Source: Prunella strophiata
Lineage: Eukaryota; Chordata; Aves; Passeriformes; Prunellidae
Reading direction: 5' to 3'
Length of the DNA stretch: 64,000 bases
NCBI GenBank assembly: GCA_036583965.1
Contig: JAZBQD010000014.1
Span: 48,241,126 to 48,305,125, forward strand
The position numbers and the translations under genes were made by a program. This document shows positions 1 through 13,100 of this stretch, piece by piece. The notes under the pieces were generated by a model. The model saw only the letters and a list, made by a program, of their open reading frames with translations. It was not told the DNA's origin and did no database searches. Within the stretch, counting starts at the first letter, position 1. Each line of letters begins with the position of its first letter.

Positions 1-462
1 TTTCTTTTCTTTTCTTTTCTTTTCTTTTCTTTTCTTTTCTTTTCTTTTCTTTTCTTTTCTTTTCTTTTCTTTTCTTTTCTTTTCTTTTCTTGTCTTTTCT
101 TCTTTTCTTTTCTTTTCTTTTCTTTTCTTTTCTTTTCTTTTCTTTTCTTTTCTTTTCTTTTCTTTTCTTTTCTTTTCTTTTCTTTTCTTTTCTTTTCTTT
201 TCTTTTCTTTTCTTTTCTTTTCTTTTCTTTTCTGTTCTTTTCTTTTCTTTTCTTTTCTTTTCTTTTCTTGTCTTCTCTTTTCTTTTCTTCATTTCTTTTC
301 TTTTCTTTTCTTTTCTTTTCTTTTCTTTTCTTTTCTGTTCTTTTCTTTTCTTTTCTGTTCTTTTCTTTTCTTTTCTTCTTTTCTTTTCTTTTCTTTTCTT
401 TTCTTTTCTTTTCTTTTCTTTTCTTTTCTTTTCTTTTCTGTTCTTTTCTTTTCTTTTATTTC
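1..462. repeat. TTTCT pentanucleotide microsatellite
   Basis: An almost unbroken tandem array of the 5-base unit TTTCT starts at the window edge and runs to about 462. Interruptions are rare: TGTTC variants near 233, 336, 355 and 439, TTGTCTTCTC near 269, and a CATTTC near 290. The complementary strand is a purine tract, a sequence type able to form triplex DNA. Open frames through it encode only a periodic Phe/Leu/Ser repeat and are not genes. The true left end lies outside the window. Given the gene context it sits in an upstream ST7 intron. Confidence 0.97.
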
Positions 463-1020
463 CACTCCTTCTTATTCTCTTTTGGGTATTTTATGTTGGC
501 CACTATTGCAAGGTGTTTCTTAAGTCTTAAACAATTTACAAATCCTGGTATCACATACTTGATAATATGCTTGCATATATGTAAGCTTCTTTATGTAAGT
601 AGATATGTAACATCTCTAATTTGATGTTACTGTGGTTTTTCAATGTATCTTATGGTTTTACCAGAGGAGTGCTGGATTAAGTACTACTGATACACCCACG
701 GTATGCTGGTGAAGATTCTTCCCCAGAACAGTAATTCTTTTTCACTTTGTAGAAGCCTGTTCATTGAAGGAGATTTATGTGTTCAGATAGCTGGGTTGTT
801 GGATTTGACTAATTGCATCCTATACATGTCTTGACAAGAACCTGACCTTGTATCCATTATGAGCTCAGAAATTTCTGAGATAATAGTGAACTCTGGGAAA
901 GAACTAAGAGCAAGGGGAGCTGAGGAGTTTTAACTTGGTGTTGTCTGTTTCAATGCATTTTGAACAAGAAACCCTTCTCCATTTTAATAATCTAACCCTT
1001 TCATATGTTATTGATTGTAG
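463..1020 (+). other. ST7 intron, 3' part
   Basis: Unique AT-rich sequence between the microsatellite and the first ST7 exon in the window. It ends in an ordinary acceptor (TTGATTGTAG) at 1020. I see no other gene or repeat in it. Confidence 0.8.
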
Positions 1021-1135
1021 CTGATGAAGGAGTTTCCCCTGCTCAGCATGTTCAACATCCATGAAAACCTGCTAGAGGCTTTGTTGGAACTGCAAGCATA
1101 TGCAGACGTCCAGGCAGTCTTAGCAAAGTATGATG
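1021..1135 (+). CDS. ST7: ST7 coding exon, first in window (38 codons plus 1 base)
   Basis: The exon follows a TTGATTGTAG acceptor and ends at a GGTAAG donor. It is read in phase 0 from CTG ATG AAG and contains [20 protein letters not shown]. It leaves one base (G), which completes an Asp codon with the next exon. It is leucine-rich and probably helical. Confidence 0.96.
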
Positions 1136-4100
1136 GTAAGTTCAAATATGTATTTGTATTTTCTCTAGGTGATACACCATAATATAATAATATAAATACA
1201 TTTAAGTCAAACTCCTGAAATTTAGGAAACACTGTAATTAAATTGATAGCCATGAGCTTCACACATGCCCTTACACAATCCTTTATCCAGAGATTAAATA
1301 CTGTGCATTTTTTCTGCCAGCCCATGCTGAAATAATTGTACAGGGTGATGGCACTCACTAGCAGCTCCCCTGTGCTTTCTTTGTTTTCTGTTGATGTTTA
1401 AAGGATAACTGTTAAGGTTCTGCAGAATTTTTATTGCATGCTATTCAAACCTTTTCTGAAGAAAAGATTATCAGTTTCCCCATGGACTTAGCTGTGATCG
1501 TTGACTTAGTAGCATGGAAGAGAACATTGATTTAACTTCATAGCAGTCTAGTGAGTAGCAGACTTCATTTCTTATAGGGAAACCTTGGAAAGCTCAGAAG
1601 ACTAGGTGAACGTTTTGTATTATTTTTTGGTTTTCAGTAAACATTGGTTTATGCAGCACTGCAACTCTTTTCATGTTCAAATCACAGCTGCTGGAGCTCT
1701 AGGTCTTTAAACTTGAAGGCTATTTTAAAAAAAACATAAATAAGCAGCTGATTGCAAGCAACATTAGTGATAATCATTCCTACCAGTGCAGTCTGGAATG
1801 TTTTCAACTCTTTTTGGAGTCAAATCATTCTAAGCAGAGATCAAAATGTCACCCAGGCCCTTGAATACTGCTATTCAGTAGCAGTAATGACTCTGGAAGA
1901 GATCTTGGTTGTACTTAGTGTGACTGAAGAAATTGGCAGTTAAAGTGGTAACATCAGAGTCTTTCTAGTATCTTCTTGTATTTCAGTAATTCCTGTGACA
2001 CTGGGAGAGATTCCTTTGTTCCATTTTGCCAAGTTAAAAAGCACATAAGTAGAAATGCTGGTTTTTATTCCCCAGGCAACACAGTATGTTGGCACCTTCT
2101 AGTCTTCAATGTAGTTATGAGGTAATAGTCCTGGGAAATAGCAGAACTGTGACAGAACAGGGTATTAAGCCTTTATTCTCAAATCTCAAGACTAAACTCC
2201 AATGCAGGCTCTACTTTGGCATACTAAAAGCACTGATCCCTGATTTTAAACAATACCATCGTACCACTTTATGTCATGGAAGTTGATAAAAATTGAAAGT
2301 GTGTTTCATTTTCTCAAAAGTATATGATAGAGTCAGAACAAATGAGACTTTTAAAAATAAAGCTCTTGCTTTGGCTGTTTGAGCACAGGCAGTTTCAACT
2401 CACACTTTGGTATGGTGTGTGTGTGCACTAGGTTTGCAAAGGACTCAGCAAACACAGGCTTAACCAGTATAACCCTTACAGTTCATGAGTCTCAGAAGGC
2501 CTGTCTCAGGGAGTCTCAGCTCATTTTAGAACTCATCAGCTTCATGTGTTGTAAGATTTATTGGAATATAAAACACTGAACTCATTTATACTTTCCTATC
2601 TGCAGTTTCTGTTGGTCCCATTCCACTGCTTTTTTTTTGACTAAGACCAAACCTGATTTATTGTATTTTGATAACATATGAACAAATTATTTCCTTGAGC
2701 AGTCTGCTCCCACCCTGGGCTGAAATGTTGGACCACATCATGTGAAACCTCAGCCTCTGCAAGCAGATGCACTACTTTACCAAAAGCCATGTGTTAAGTT
2801 GTGTTTATATTATGTACCTGGCAACAGAGCTGATGTCCATACTCATTATTCATGGAAAAAGGGTCTCATTAGTGGAACAGCATGCACTGTTGCTGAGCTA
2901 CATCATTATGGTTTCAGAGTTCAGTGTCTGTCAATAGAGTGAGGATGACCTAAATACTGTTGAATTCTGAAAATATTTTTGGCTCTGATTTAACACATAT
3001 CCATGTTATTTACAGCAGAAATAGTTATGGCTGGGGGAGTTGGTCTGCTTGTAGTGATGCTTGGAGCAACTGATTTATTAATTTCCCTGGGCAGCCAGTG
3101 GCTTTGATAGATATTAAGTGATAACCTGGGCACTGTGTGAAAACTCAGACTTTTCTGGCAATTTAAAGTCAGGTTTAGAAATAATGGATGCCTCTGTGTT
3201 TAATCTGTGATGCAATGGTTCCTCTCTAAACCTGTCCTTGCTTTCATTTTTTAAAAGTACACTGTTTTCCAGTGAGACTAAAAGCCTTCTGGTTTGCAGG
3301 ATGAGCACCTTACACAGATTCTTCCCTCACATACCTCTGCAGAGAAGGAGAAAGACCACATTACCATGCCACAGTCCCAAATGCAGAGTTCACTTGAGAT
3401 GATATTTTAGAGCAAAGGACACACAGAAAGGAAATGAGGTTTAAATACAAAATATCTCATTCTTCTCTATGCTTTGACACTTTTCTGTTTGGTAACAGCT
3501 TATTCAAGCAGAATCCTACTTTAAATTAGTGTTAAATCAAATTTCAGGCCTTTGAAGAAACACTTTTGTCTTGGTTTGAATGGCATGTGTCTGCTAAGGA
3601 AGGCAGAAGCTTCCCTTGAAATGGAAAATGTAACCCCCTTCCCTCCAAATTACTATAATTTTGAAATTAAGGTGCTCTTAGGCAAAGATATGGGAATAGG
3701 AATACCAGTTCTTTAATAGAAAAATTAAAAACACAAACGTAATGGTACAAAAAAAAAACCACTGACAGGGTCAGAATATGATCTGACACCCTGTTGGTCA
3801 GAGTGTTGGTAGCAATCTGATTGAATGGTGGCTGCAGCTCTCCTGGAGTGGCAGGGTGGTTCTGTTGCAGCAGTGATCCTCTAGAAGGGTGTAGGTTTCC
3901 TCTGACAGTCCAGCGGTGGTGTAGATAGGCCTGGTCTTCCTCTGGGAATCCTGTGGGAAAAGGCTGATCCTCTGGGAATGCAGTGGGGAAAGGCTGTCTC
4001 TGGTGTTCCAAATCTCTGATTATATCCAGTTAGGAATGCTTGGCTCCTCCCTCTGGGTGGAGCATCTCCCAATGGGATGATGTAATGGTATAAACCATTC

Positions 4101-7100
4101 AGTGACACTCAATGGCCCATTAGCAGAAGGTATCTCCTGGAGGGAGGATGGGTAATGGAAGAGATAAATAAAACTGCCCAGTTAAAAGAAGATAACTGCC
4201 CCACCTCTAACAGATGGCAATAGAATACACACCCCCAGCTATATCTTGCAACCCAAGACAACTTTAGAAACAGAGACTTCTCTTTCTTGGAATACTTATA
4301 ACTTAGTGAAATCCTAACAGTTAACACAGAGAAGTGACTTTTCTAAAATGTCACGATTCAGGGCTACTCTCTTTTCACTGCCCCCTTCTGTCCAATTTCT
4401 TATTGTCCTTACAGATTATGCATGTAAATTCTATTTATATTGAAGGCAGTCCTTTTGTAGAGAGTTGCACATTGATGAAGCAATTGCATGCAGCCTTCAG
4501 TTACATTAGCTATAGTCTCCAGGGGTTTTGTAGATAGTTTCAGTACTTACCACGTTTATATTTGACATTTTGGACATATTCTGCCTGGTGGAGCTAACTG
4601 GGTAGGTGTTCCAAGTGCAATGAAGAGTTTTCTTCAGAGTTAAAGATGTAGCAAGTGGCAACATGAAAGCAGCCATTCCCTCATGTACAATATTTTATAA
4701 ACCTTTTGTTTCTTTCAAAGAGATATAAGAGAAAGTTCCTTATAGTTATGGTTATACCAAAACCTAATGTACTTTCTCCAAGAGACACAAGTCAAGACCT
4801 CCAGTTTGTGTAACAGTAATATCAAGAGAATAGTTTGTCTTTGTTCCTATCACATCTTTTCCAGCTTCTGTTTGCAAGAACTGATTTCTTCACTCCATAT
4901 CAAAATCACTTGTCACTTCAGCTAGGTTTCAGCAGCAGTTCATGTCTGTTGATACCATCTGGTTTCTTTTTTTTTGCCATATGATTCTGTGGCATTTTTG
5001 TTTTGCCTATTTGTGCAAAAGCACAAGTAGTCTAAAGTAATTAAACTAGTCTTGCTCTCTTCAACTTTCTTAAGCAGAAATTGTTCCTTCCCCCCTACAG
5101 GCATTTGGGATTGAACTCAGTTAAGTTAAAGTGGCTGACACTTGCTTGATCACTGATATGTTTGTCAGGAAGGGTGGCATATGAAATGTTTAAAATCAGC
5201 AATTGTAAATATTTCCATATCTGAATAGTGTAAGTTTTAGTTGTGGTTATGGCAAAATAAAGGCTACTTGTGGTTTTCCCATTGTAACATGGGGGCTATG
5301 TTTGATTGGGGTGTTTCCCACTACTGAGAAAGAATGCCAAAAATACAGAGAACCAGAACTGGTTTTCATAAGCACCATATTCATAGTTGTGCTCCCTCCA
5401 GCATGTTTTTTACTACATCTGGTGGGAAAATGTGATCAGTGTTCCAATGGGATATTAGATCTGATAGTGGTTTCCCCCTGATACTCATCTCATACTTTTC
5501 TTTAATGATTTCCATCACATTACTCTTCTTTTTAACCATTTGTATCAGCTTAATTCACTTTCTTTCCTAATGTTTGTGTCTTTGTAGATGACTGCATCTC
5601 TCTTCTGCCATCACTGATCCAGCCTGCACATTTTTATTTGCTAGAGTGCTTTCAATCTATAAGCAATTCTTCCTATCACCTGTGCAAAATTGGGAATAAT
5701 TTGTGATTGGTGACTTATATTTTTGCATTTATTAATGACTAAAGCAATTGCAGCATGCCTGTCTCTTCATGTTTAGAGGCTTCTGCTGACTTGGTAGGGA
5801 ATGTTGCATCATTCCATATCCAGATTCATAATTTTTTTGTTTTAGTTGCTATTGATACAATAGCACAATAAGAACAATAGATCCCATGACCATTTGAGAT
5901 TCTATATGGCATACTCTGCATATCCATAGCATCTTTCCATCGGTTCAGTCTCATAAGCAACTGCTTAAGAAGCAAATGAATTGTAAGAATTCACTTTCCC
6001 AGCCCTCCTCATACATGGCTGGGGCTTATTGAAAGAAAATTCTTATAAATTAAGTCTAGATTTTTGTATTCTGTTTAACGATACAAGCAATAAGAAAGGT
6101 GAGTCTTTTCTAGATTGACACATCCATTTCTGTTAGGCAAAAATGTCCTGATGGATTTGACAACAGAATAGCAGTCACATCTTTCAGCACATTGTGGGAG
6201 CTCCACAAGTAATCACAGGAGGGTGGGAAACAGTGTATGTGAAGATATTTTGCCAGATGGCTCAGAGAGCTGGACACAGTCATTTATTAAAACTTTGCTT
6301 TGGTTCTGACAGAGTATCTCCTAGGGCTAGTTTGGACACAATCCCCTTGCTAAATTCAAGTTGTTACCAGACATAATTGTTTATGCCTCTCTCTAAAATA
6401 GGAGGGTGAAGTTTTGGAGATGAAGCCAAAATAATTTTAAAGTATTGTAGTCATAGACCAGCATATAGCAGGACCAAATATTTTTGGTCTAATACGTAGC
6501 AAACAAAAAGAAAAACCCGTTTGAAAGCAATCAGGCATGGATCTGTTAGGGCTGTCTCAATTGGACTAGATGATGTCCAGAGCTCACTTCTAACTCCAAC
6601 CACTCTGTGATTCTGTGATAAATATGAACATTTGTATCTATTTCTTCCATTGCTAGGGGTCTATAAGTATTATCCTCAAACAAGTGCTGCTTGCTCTCTA
6701 GGAGCACAGTATTGGAAGAGACCTCCTGGGTGAATCAGGGCCACTGCTGTTGCATTCCCTGCATGATACTGCTCCTTCCATGAGCTGAGCAAGCTCCATC
6801 CTGGAATTAGTTGGGTTTTTTGCCCCGCTGTTCTACCTGGAAATATACTTCAAATGTTCATTTCACAAAAACTTTCTTTTAATCTGCAGCCTAAATTTAA
6901 TTCTGAACTCTTTATTCTTGTGCCAGTGCTGTCCTTTACCTGAGCAGCCCTTCTTCTTTCCTGGTGTTCCATGTGGGTCTGCATAGGAAACAGTTGGATC
7001 TTCTCTCAGTCTTTATTTCATTTGGTTTGATACAAAAACAGTCCAATCCTTCTGTTTGCTTTTGTTGTTCTTGATCATGGGTGATCAGATTTGAGCACAA

Positions 7101-10100
7101 CATTCTTTGAGAAATCCCACTTCTTCTGCAGAAAGAACTCACATGGTGTATCTGAGCCTTAGCTTATCTCACCACATTTCTCTTCCTTGCAGATGCCAGC
7201 TGTTTATTGTGAATCATCTTGCAATCTATACACACAGATGTTTCCAGCTCAGGAACACTTACTGTCTACTAGAAGACTGTTATGTGATACTATGTTTTGT
7301 TTTAATATATTTAAAAGGCATTTCTCTTTACTGGAAATAGCTTTTAACTCCTGATGTTAAGGAAAACTTGATAAAAAAGGGTTATTGGATGGACAGAAAT
7401 ATTTTCTCTTCCTGTCGCTGAAGATGTGCTCATGCCTGTGTCTGTAGCTGTCCTCTATTAGTGGAGTAATTAATATATCTGTCATCCAAACTGCTCTGCC
7501 TGCTGTTGATTTTAATTACTTTAGTCACTACAATTACATACTCCAGTGAAATTATAGTTGCAATATATTATAGGGAAGCCTCCAGCAGGATCTGTACATC
7601 TCATACTTGAAGTGAAAGTGCACAAAAAGATAATAGGATTTAACAGGTAGCCTTTTCAAAGTGCCACAGTCATTCTGGCAATGTTTTCTGTCTCACAGAA
7701 TAACATTGTGCCTGGTTGCTTGGTTATTAATAAGTGCAGTATGGTGACTGCTGAGATAGGACTTGCTTGTCCTATTTAACTCCCTTCTGGAGCCCTATCT
7801 TGCAAGGCACATGAGTTCAGTGAATAACAAGTGTCTGTTAATCCTGAAGCAACCAAGTTATCATGGTAATTTCGTCTTCCTAATCAAGTTTAATGACAAA
7901 CCAAGGGACAGATTGTTTCTTAGAGCAACAGTCAGATTAGCTGCTCCTCAGTTCTACAGTGGACCTACCTCAGTGCCTTGTGTTTGCTGTGCTGTATTTT
8001 CTGTTTGCTGTAGGAAGTTATCGGCGTGTACAGAAGGGTTTGCAGAATCCAACCTTTAGTGGGTTTGGTTTGTTGTGGTTTGGGGTTTTTTTCATGTAGC
8101 TGCTATCTTTAAATTTTTAATGCTGGAATATTTCAGTCTCAATATGTGACTGCTGGGTAGATTATAGAATCACAGAATAATCTGAGTTGGAGGGGTCCCA
8201 CAAGGATCGTAGAGTCCAACTCTTAGCCCTGCATAGGACATCTCCAAGGATCACACCATGAGATTAAAAATATGGAAGTCAATTCTCTGTAACAGTGAGA
8301 GCAAACATATCACTCAAGTCTGTTAAGCATCATTTCTCTCTACCTTTTGAATGCATTGTGCCAATTTGCTGGTAGAAAACATGTATAAATTAAGTTAACT
8401 AATGGTTTAAGTTGGGTTTATGGTCCTTTGTATCTCTGGAACAGGATAAAATGGCTAGAGGGTGTCTGGTGAATGTGTGTTTTGGTCCAATATTTTCTTA
8501 AGAGGCAAAACACCTTATTTTACTGTAGATCTTTAACTTCAGTTGATCTACTGGTTGGTTGCTTGCAAGTCAAATCCATTATTACTTGAATAGCTGTCTT
8601 AACTTGTACAGCTGCCACATACTCATATTAGAACAGATGCTTCTCAGTGAAAACACGAAGAGTAAAGTAGATAGCCCTCAGGTATTACTTAGATATTTTG
8701 TGAACTATGGAAAAATCCAGGTATTCCAAATTATCTATATATTTATCTATGGAGTAATGAATTCTTTCATTATGTCTCTATCGTGTCACTCTTTGAACTA
8801 GTTCTCCAACAATACCAGTTGCTGTTTAAATAGCAGTTCCAGAGGTCATGAACACACATTTTAAAGCCTGTATATCAGGTGGAAATGTAAAAATCCATGT
8901 GATGTGGTGGCTTGAGTCCCAACATGAGAAAGTATTCTGAGTTCACATACTAATTTTGTGTATGTCATGCTTACTCTTAAGTATCAGTCAAACACTTTTC
9001 TTCTGCACACTTTTAAGTGTTCAAATGTCTAATTTTTTTCCTTTCTTTTCAACAGATATAAGTTTACCAAAATCAGCAACAATATGCTACACAGCTGCAT
9101 TGCTGAAAGCCAGAGCTGTCTCTGACAAGTAAGTGCTTAAGAACCACATTCCAGCAAAATTCCTGATTTAATGCAAGATTTTTCTCAGCTGAGCCCACAC
9201 CCTAACAATCTGCTGATTTAGCAGGAAAATTAAGACCTGCAGTAAATTGATAAAATTACTTTATATATAAAAAATCTGTAGTGATCAAACATTGCACTTG
9301 AGATGCTAAGGAAGAAGAAAAGAAGAGAAATAGCATAAATTCAGTTCTTGTTTCAGTTTTATATATACTGTCTGGGTGAGCTTCGGCTTCCTAGATAGTA
9401 TAGTGAAGATGCAACTGAAAAGGGTTGTGTGGCTGAACCTCTTCAACTTTGTGTAAACCTGACCACAAAAAGGTAAAAACTAAATGTGGATGCAGTGGTA
9501 ACAATGTCATTTTACAAGTGCTGTCAGCAGAGTGCTCATCTAATGAAATAGCAGCAGGTGGATTTAGCATTATTATGTCAGGGATTCTGAGAGGTAGATG
9601 ACGTTCATATTTTTAGAGACACAGATATCTGTTCATTCCTTTTATGTTTTTCCCTTGGGTCTCAACCTTCCAAGGTGCTGAGCACATGTACTTGATTCCT
9701 GTGGACTTGAGAGCTCCAGCCCACTCTGAAAGGGTGCTCAGCTCCTCGTGAGATGGAGCTCAAAAACCCCCATTCTGCTCTCAGATGCCTTCACACAAAT
9801 CTCAGGCAGAGTTGTGTCTGTGCACCTGAGGGTCGAATGCCCCCTAAAGTTGAAAAGCAAGTGGAGTGGAAAGCCATTTTCCTGACTGAAATCCTGACAG
9901 TTTTTGCTTTTAAAGTGTATGTACACATCAAGATCTAAGTAATTTTCTTTCATTCTTTTTATCCTGTAGATCGCCAGTACCTACTGCAACATCTTTCCTC
10001 CCTACACAGCGACTCCAGCTTGGGAGGGCAGGGCTAAGGTTGTCACAGCTTTCCCTGTGGTGTCTGCCTGCCAAGTACAGCTCTGGAGTTAGCCGTGGGG

Positions 10101-13100
10101 TGTGAGGTGAGAAAGAGATTGCATGGTCTGGTTTTTTATTCACTGGGGCAGATGATTTGCCCGCAGTTTGGGCATGCTACCCTCAATGGTGCTGCAGCCA
10201 GTAGACCACCTGCTACTGCTGCTGCATCGTGCTTCCATCTCAACCTAACCCAGGGGCATTGGGTTGGGAACCTTCCTAAAACTTCCCCAAACCTGTTTTT
10301 AATATAAACCCTCCAACAATAATTTGGCATTGGTTTTTTGGGGGTTTTTTGGTCTTGTTATTTTTTCTTTACTTTTCTTTTTTTTTTTTTTTTTTTCTGC
10401 AATTTCAGCCTTGAATATGCCCCTAGCAAGGTACCTAGAGCAAATTTAGGTTAGTGACAGAGAAGGGACTGTTTGAACTGACTTTCTGCCATGATTAGAT
10501 ACAAACATGCTTTCCGCTTCTGCTGGGATTTTTATTGGCCTTGATGTAATAGATCACTCAGAGTTTCCACTTGCTATGGAAGTTTGGAGAGCATAGGAAA
10601 ATTACTCAGTTTGGTTACATGGGCCCATGTTCTAGATTCCTTTTCTGACTTTTTCTTACTAGCATTTCTGAGCTAATGTGTTTGTTTCTTTGCTTTTGTA
10701 GATTTTCTCCAGAGGCTGCTTCAAGGCGAGGGCTGAGTACTGCAGAGATGAATGCAGTAGAAGCTATTCACAGAGCAGTAGAATTTAATCCACATGTGCC
10801 AAAAGTGAGTACTGAGAAAACATCATTGTAGCTCTTGACACTGCTGAGGATATAACTCCTAATTTTTGTGTTAGAGTAATGATGTTGCAGAAAAGAGAGC
10901 AAACAATGGAAAGGGGAAAAAGCTGATAGTATGCAGTTTTTTGCTTTGCAATCCCATATTCAGGACTGTGCAACTTGAAATTTTAGCTGATGTGGATTTC
11001 ACCAAATGCTGTGCTGCAGGCAAATCATGCATAAAGATAGATTATTATTTGCAAAATAATCATTAAAGTAGCATATTTTAGTTCAAAGTAGCATATTTTA
11101 TTTGTTTTGATGATTATATGTAAGAAAATGTTTTTGGCATGCTGTACAAAAGAACCTGTCTTTGGAGTTCATGGTGTACTTCGTATAAGTTGCATTAGTA
11201 ATTCCTTATGCAGCAACCTGTCATTAAGTTCTGAGAATGCAAAGCTCAGAGATGAAGAATTGCTGAGAACTGCAAAGTAAAAAAAAAAAAAAAAAACAGA
11301 TTTGTGTTCTAATTCCCATACCTGTTTTCTGGGGCTTGTATCTCAGCAGTAAGAATGTTGCCAGGAGGTTGCTGAAGGCTAAAGGCAGATGTTTTTTGGC
11401 AATTGGACCTTTTTGGTCTCTGAACTTCACTCCACAAACCTTAGGGCTAGCACTGCCCTTTGAAAGTGGGCAGCAGAAATCTGGGATGTGTTAATGTAGG
11501 GAGCCTTGTCATAGGTACAGTTGAACACCAAGTCTGGTCAAGATAAACCCAAACCCTCTTCCATATGTGCACATGGATTGCAGAAAGTTAATTCTCATGC
11601 ACTGCAGGAATTAAATGTTTTTTTCTGTGAGCTTTGTCTGTTATGCCAACCACTAAACAGCTGTCTGAAAGTTAGGCTGTTGGCTTAATAAAATCATCTA
11701 GATTCCCTCTACAGGCAGTGGAAAGAATGAACTGCCTTAGACATCTTTAGACAGACTTCCTCCTCAGTGTTTCTACAGTGATTATGAAAGGAGCAGCTCT
11801 TTTCCAGTAAAAGCCTGATTTTTAGGCAACAAGGTTTAGGTGAGAATGAGTCCTTTAGAAATGTTAGCTGAGCTTCTATTTTTGTGCCATACTATAAAAG
11901 GAATGTCTTAAATGAAGCTTGATTCTAGGCCTTCTCTGTTTACTTTCTTCCATCCCAATGATTCTTGCAACAACATAACCATTGGTATTTCTCTTCTGCC
12001 CGGTTGCCAGTTTAACTCTCTAGTGCAGTCCTGTTCTGGGTAAACCTTTCTAAATGTTTTACTGAGGCCCAGTTGGAGATCTTGCCAAGGAAAAATACCA
12101 GTTTAGCCTGTCATGAGCAATCCTTGGGAGCTTGTTCCATTTTCCTCACTTATCCCCATGCTATTGATAAGTTTTTCCATCACAATCTCTTTTAAGATCA
12201 TGTTGTTAATTGATTCCCTCTATTTTTCTAAGTCTGACACTCTGAAATTGAAAACTTTTGTGAAACATAAATTACCAGGATGAGTAATTACTACCAAGGT
12301 AGTAATAGGAGCAGACTCCAGCGGTTCTTTTAGTTCAAATTTTAACATTAAAATAGAATAGCTTAATACAGATTAATATACACTTGGTATCACACTCATT
12401 CTTGCTGCTGTTAGCTAAAGGATATTAAGGTGTGAAAGTTTGTTTTTGGTTTTAATTTTACACTGTATGTGGATATTACACCTCAACTTCCACTCAGTTG
12501 TAATTGAAGTCATATCCCACTTGTTTTTAATGAAATGGGGATAAGTTTTTGCAAGCAGCATCATAAGAAATCTAACAGGGCCACAAAACAAATGTGTGTT
12601 CAGTGCTTCTCTAGGATCTAAATGTTAGTGAGTCTTTTGCTCAAAGTGAGGAAGAAATAAATGACAAAATGTGACAAATTATTTAACATACTACACAAAA
12701 ATTTAAGAGTCAAACAGAGAAGGTTGTATTGCCACTGAAGCTGTTATTCCAGAGGGGTTTTTATGTATATACTATATCATGAAGAGTGCATAATTTGTGG
12801 AGTGGTTGGGGGAAAAGGTACGCGTATGCACAGACACATGATTTCATCAATATTATTTATATGTGTTTGGGGCTTCCCTACTTGTATGTAACAGGACTAT
12901 AAAAAGCTAATGCTGATAAGCTACCACAGCTGTCTCTTGGACAACAACTGGATTTATCAGTTGTGGAACACCCTTCCTGAACTGATTTGCAGAGTTCTTT
13001 CCCTTCATTCAAACTCCTCCTGAAAAGCACTCCCTTCCTTTCTGTGATGTATGAGACTAGAGGTATTCATTAAAGAGAAAACAGATGATGATCCATATAT

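Larger units (their letters stand above)
1136..9055 (+). other. ST7 intron of about 7.9 kb
   Basis: The intron holds the solo LTR at 3567-4260, a forward CR1 tail at 6550-6620 and a reverse CR1 fragment at 8163-8262; these have their own entries. The rest is AT-rich with no gene I can support. Short open frames near 1752, 2086, 7107 and 7763 lack family resemblance and splice support. Confidence 0.85.

Noticed and set aside
90..624. Phe/Leu/Ser-rich open frames
   Set aside because: Direct translation of the TTTCT microsatellite.
3667..4108. Minus-strand open frames of 75 and 114 codons
   Set aside because: They lie wholly in the solo LTR and encode no retroviral domain.
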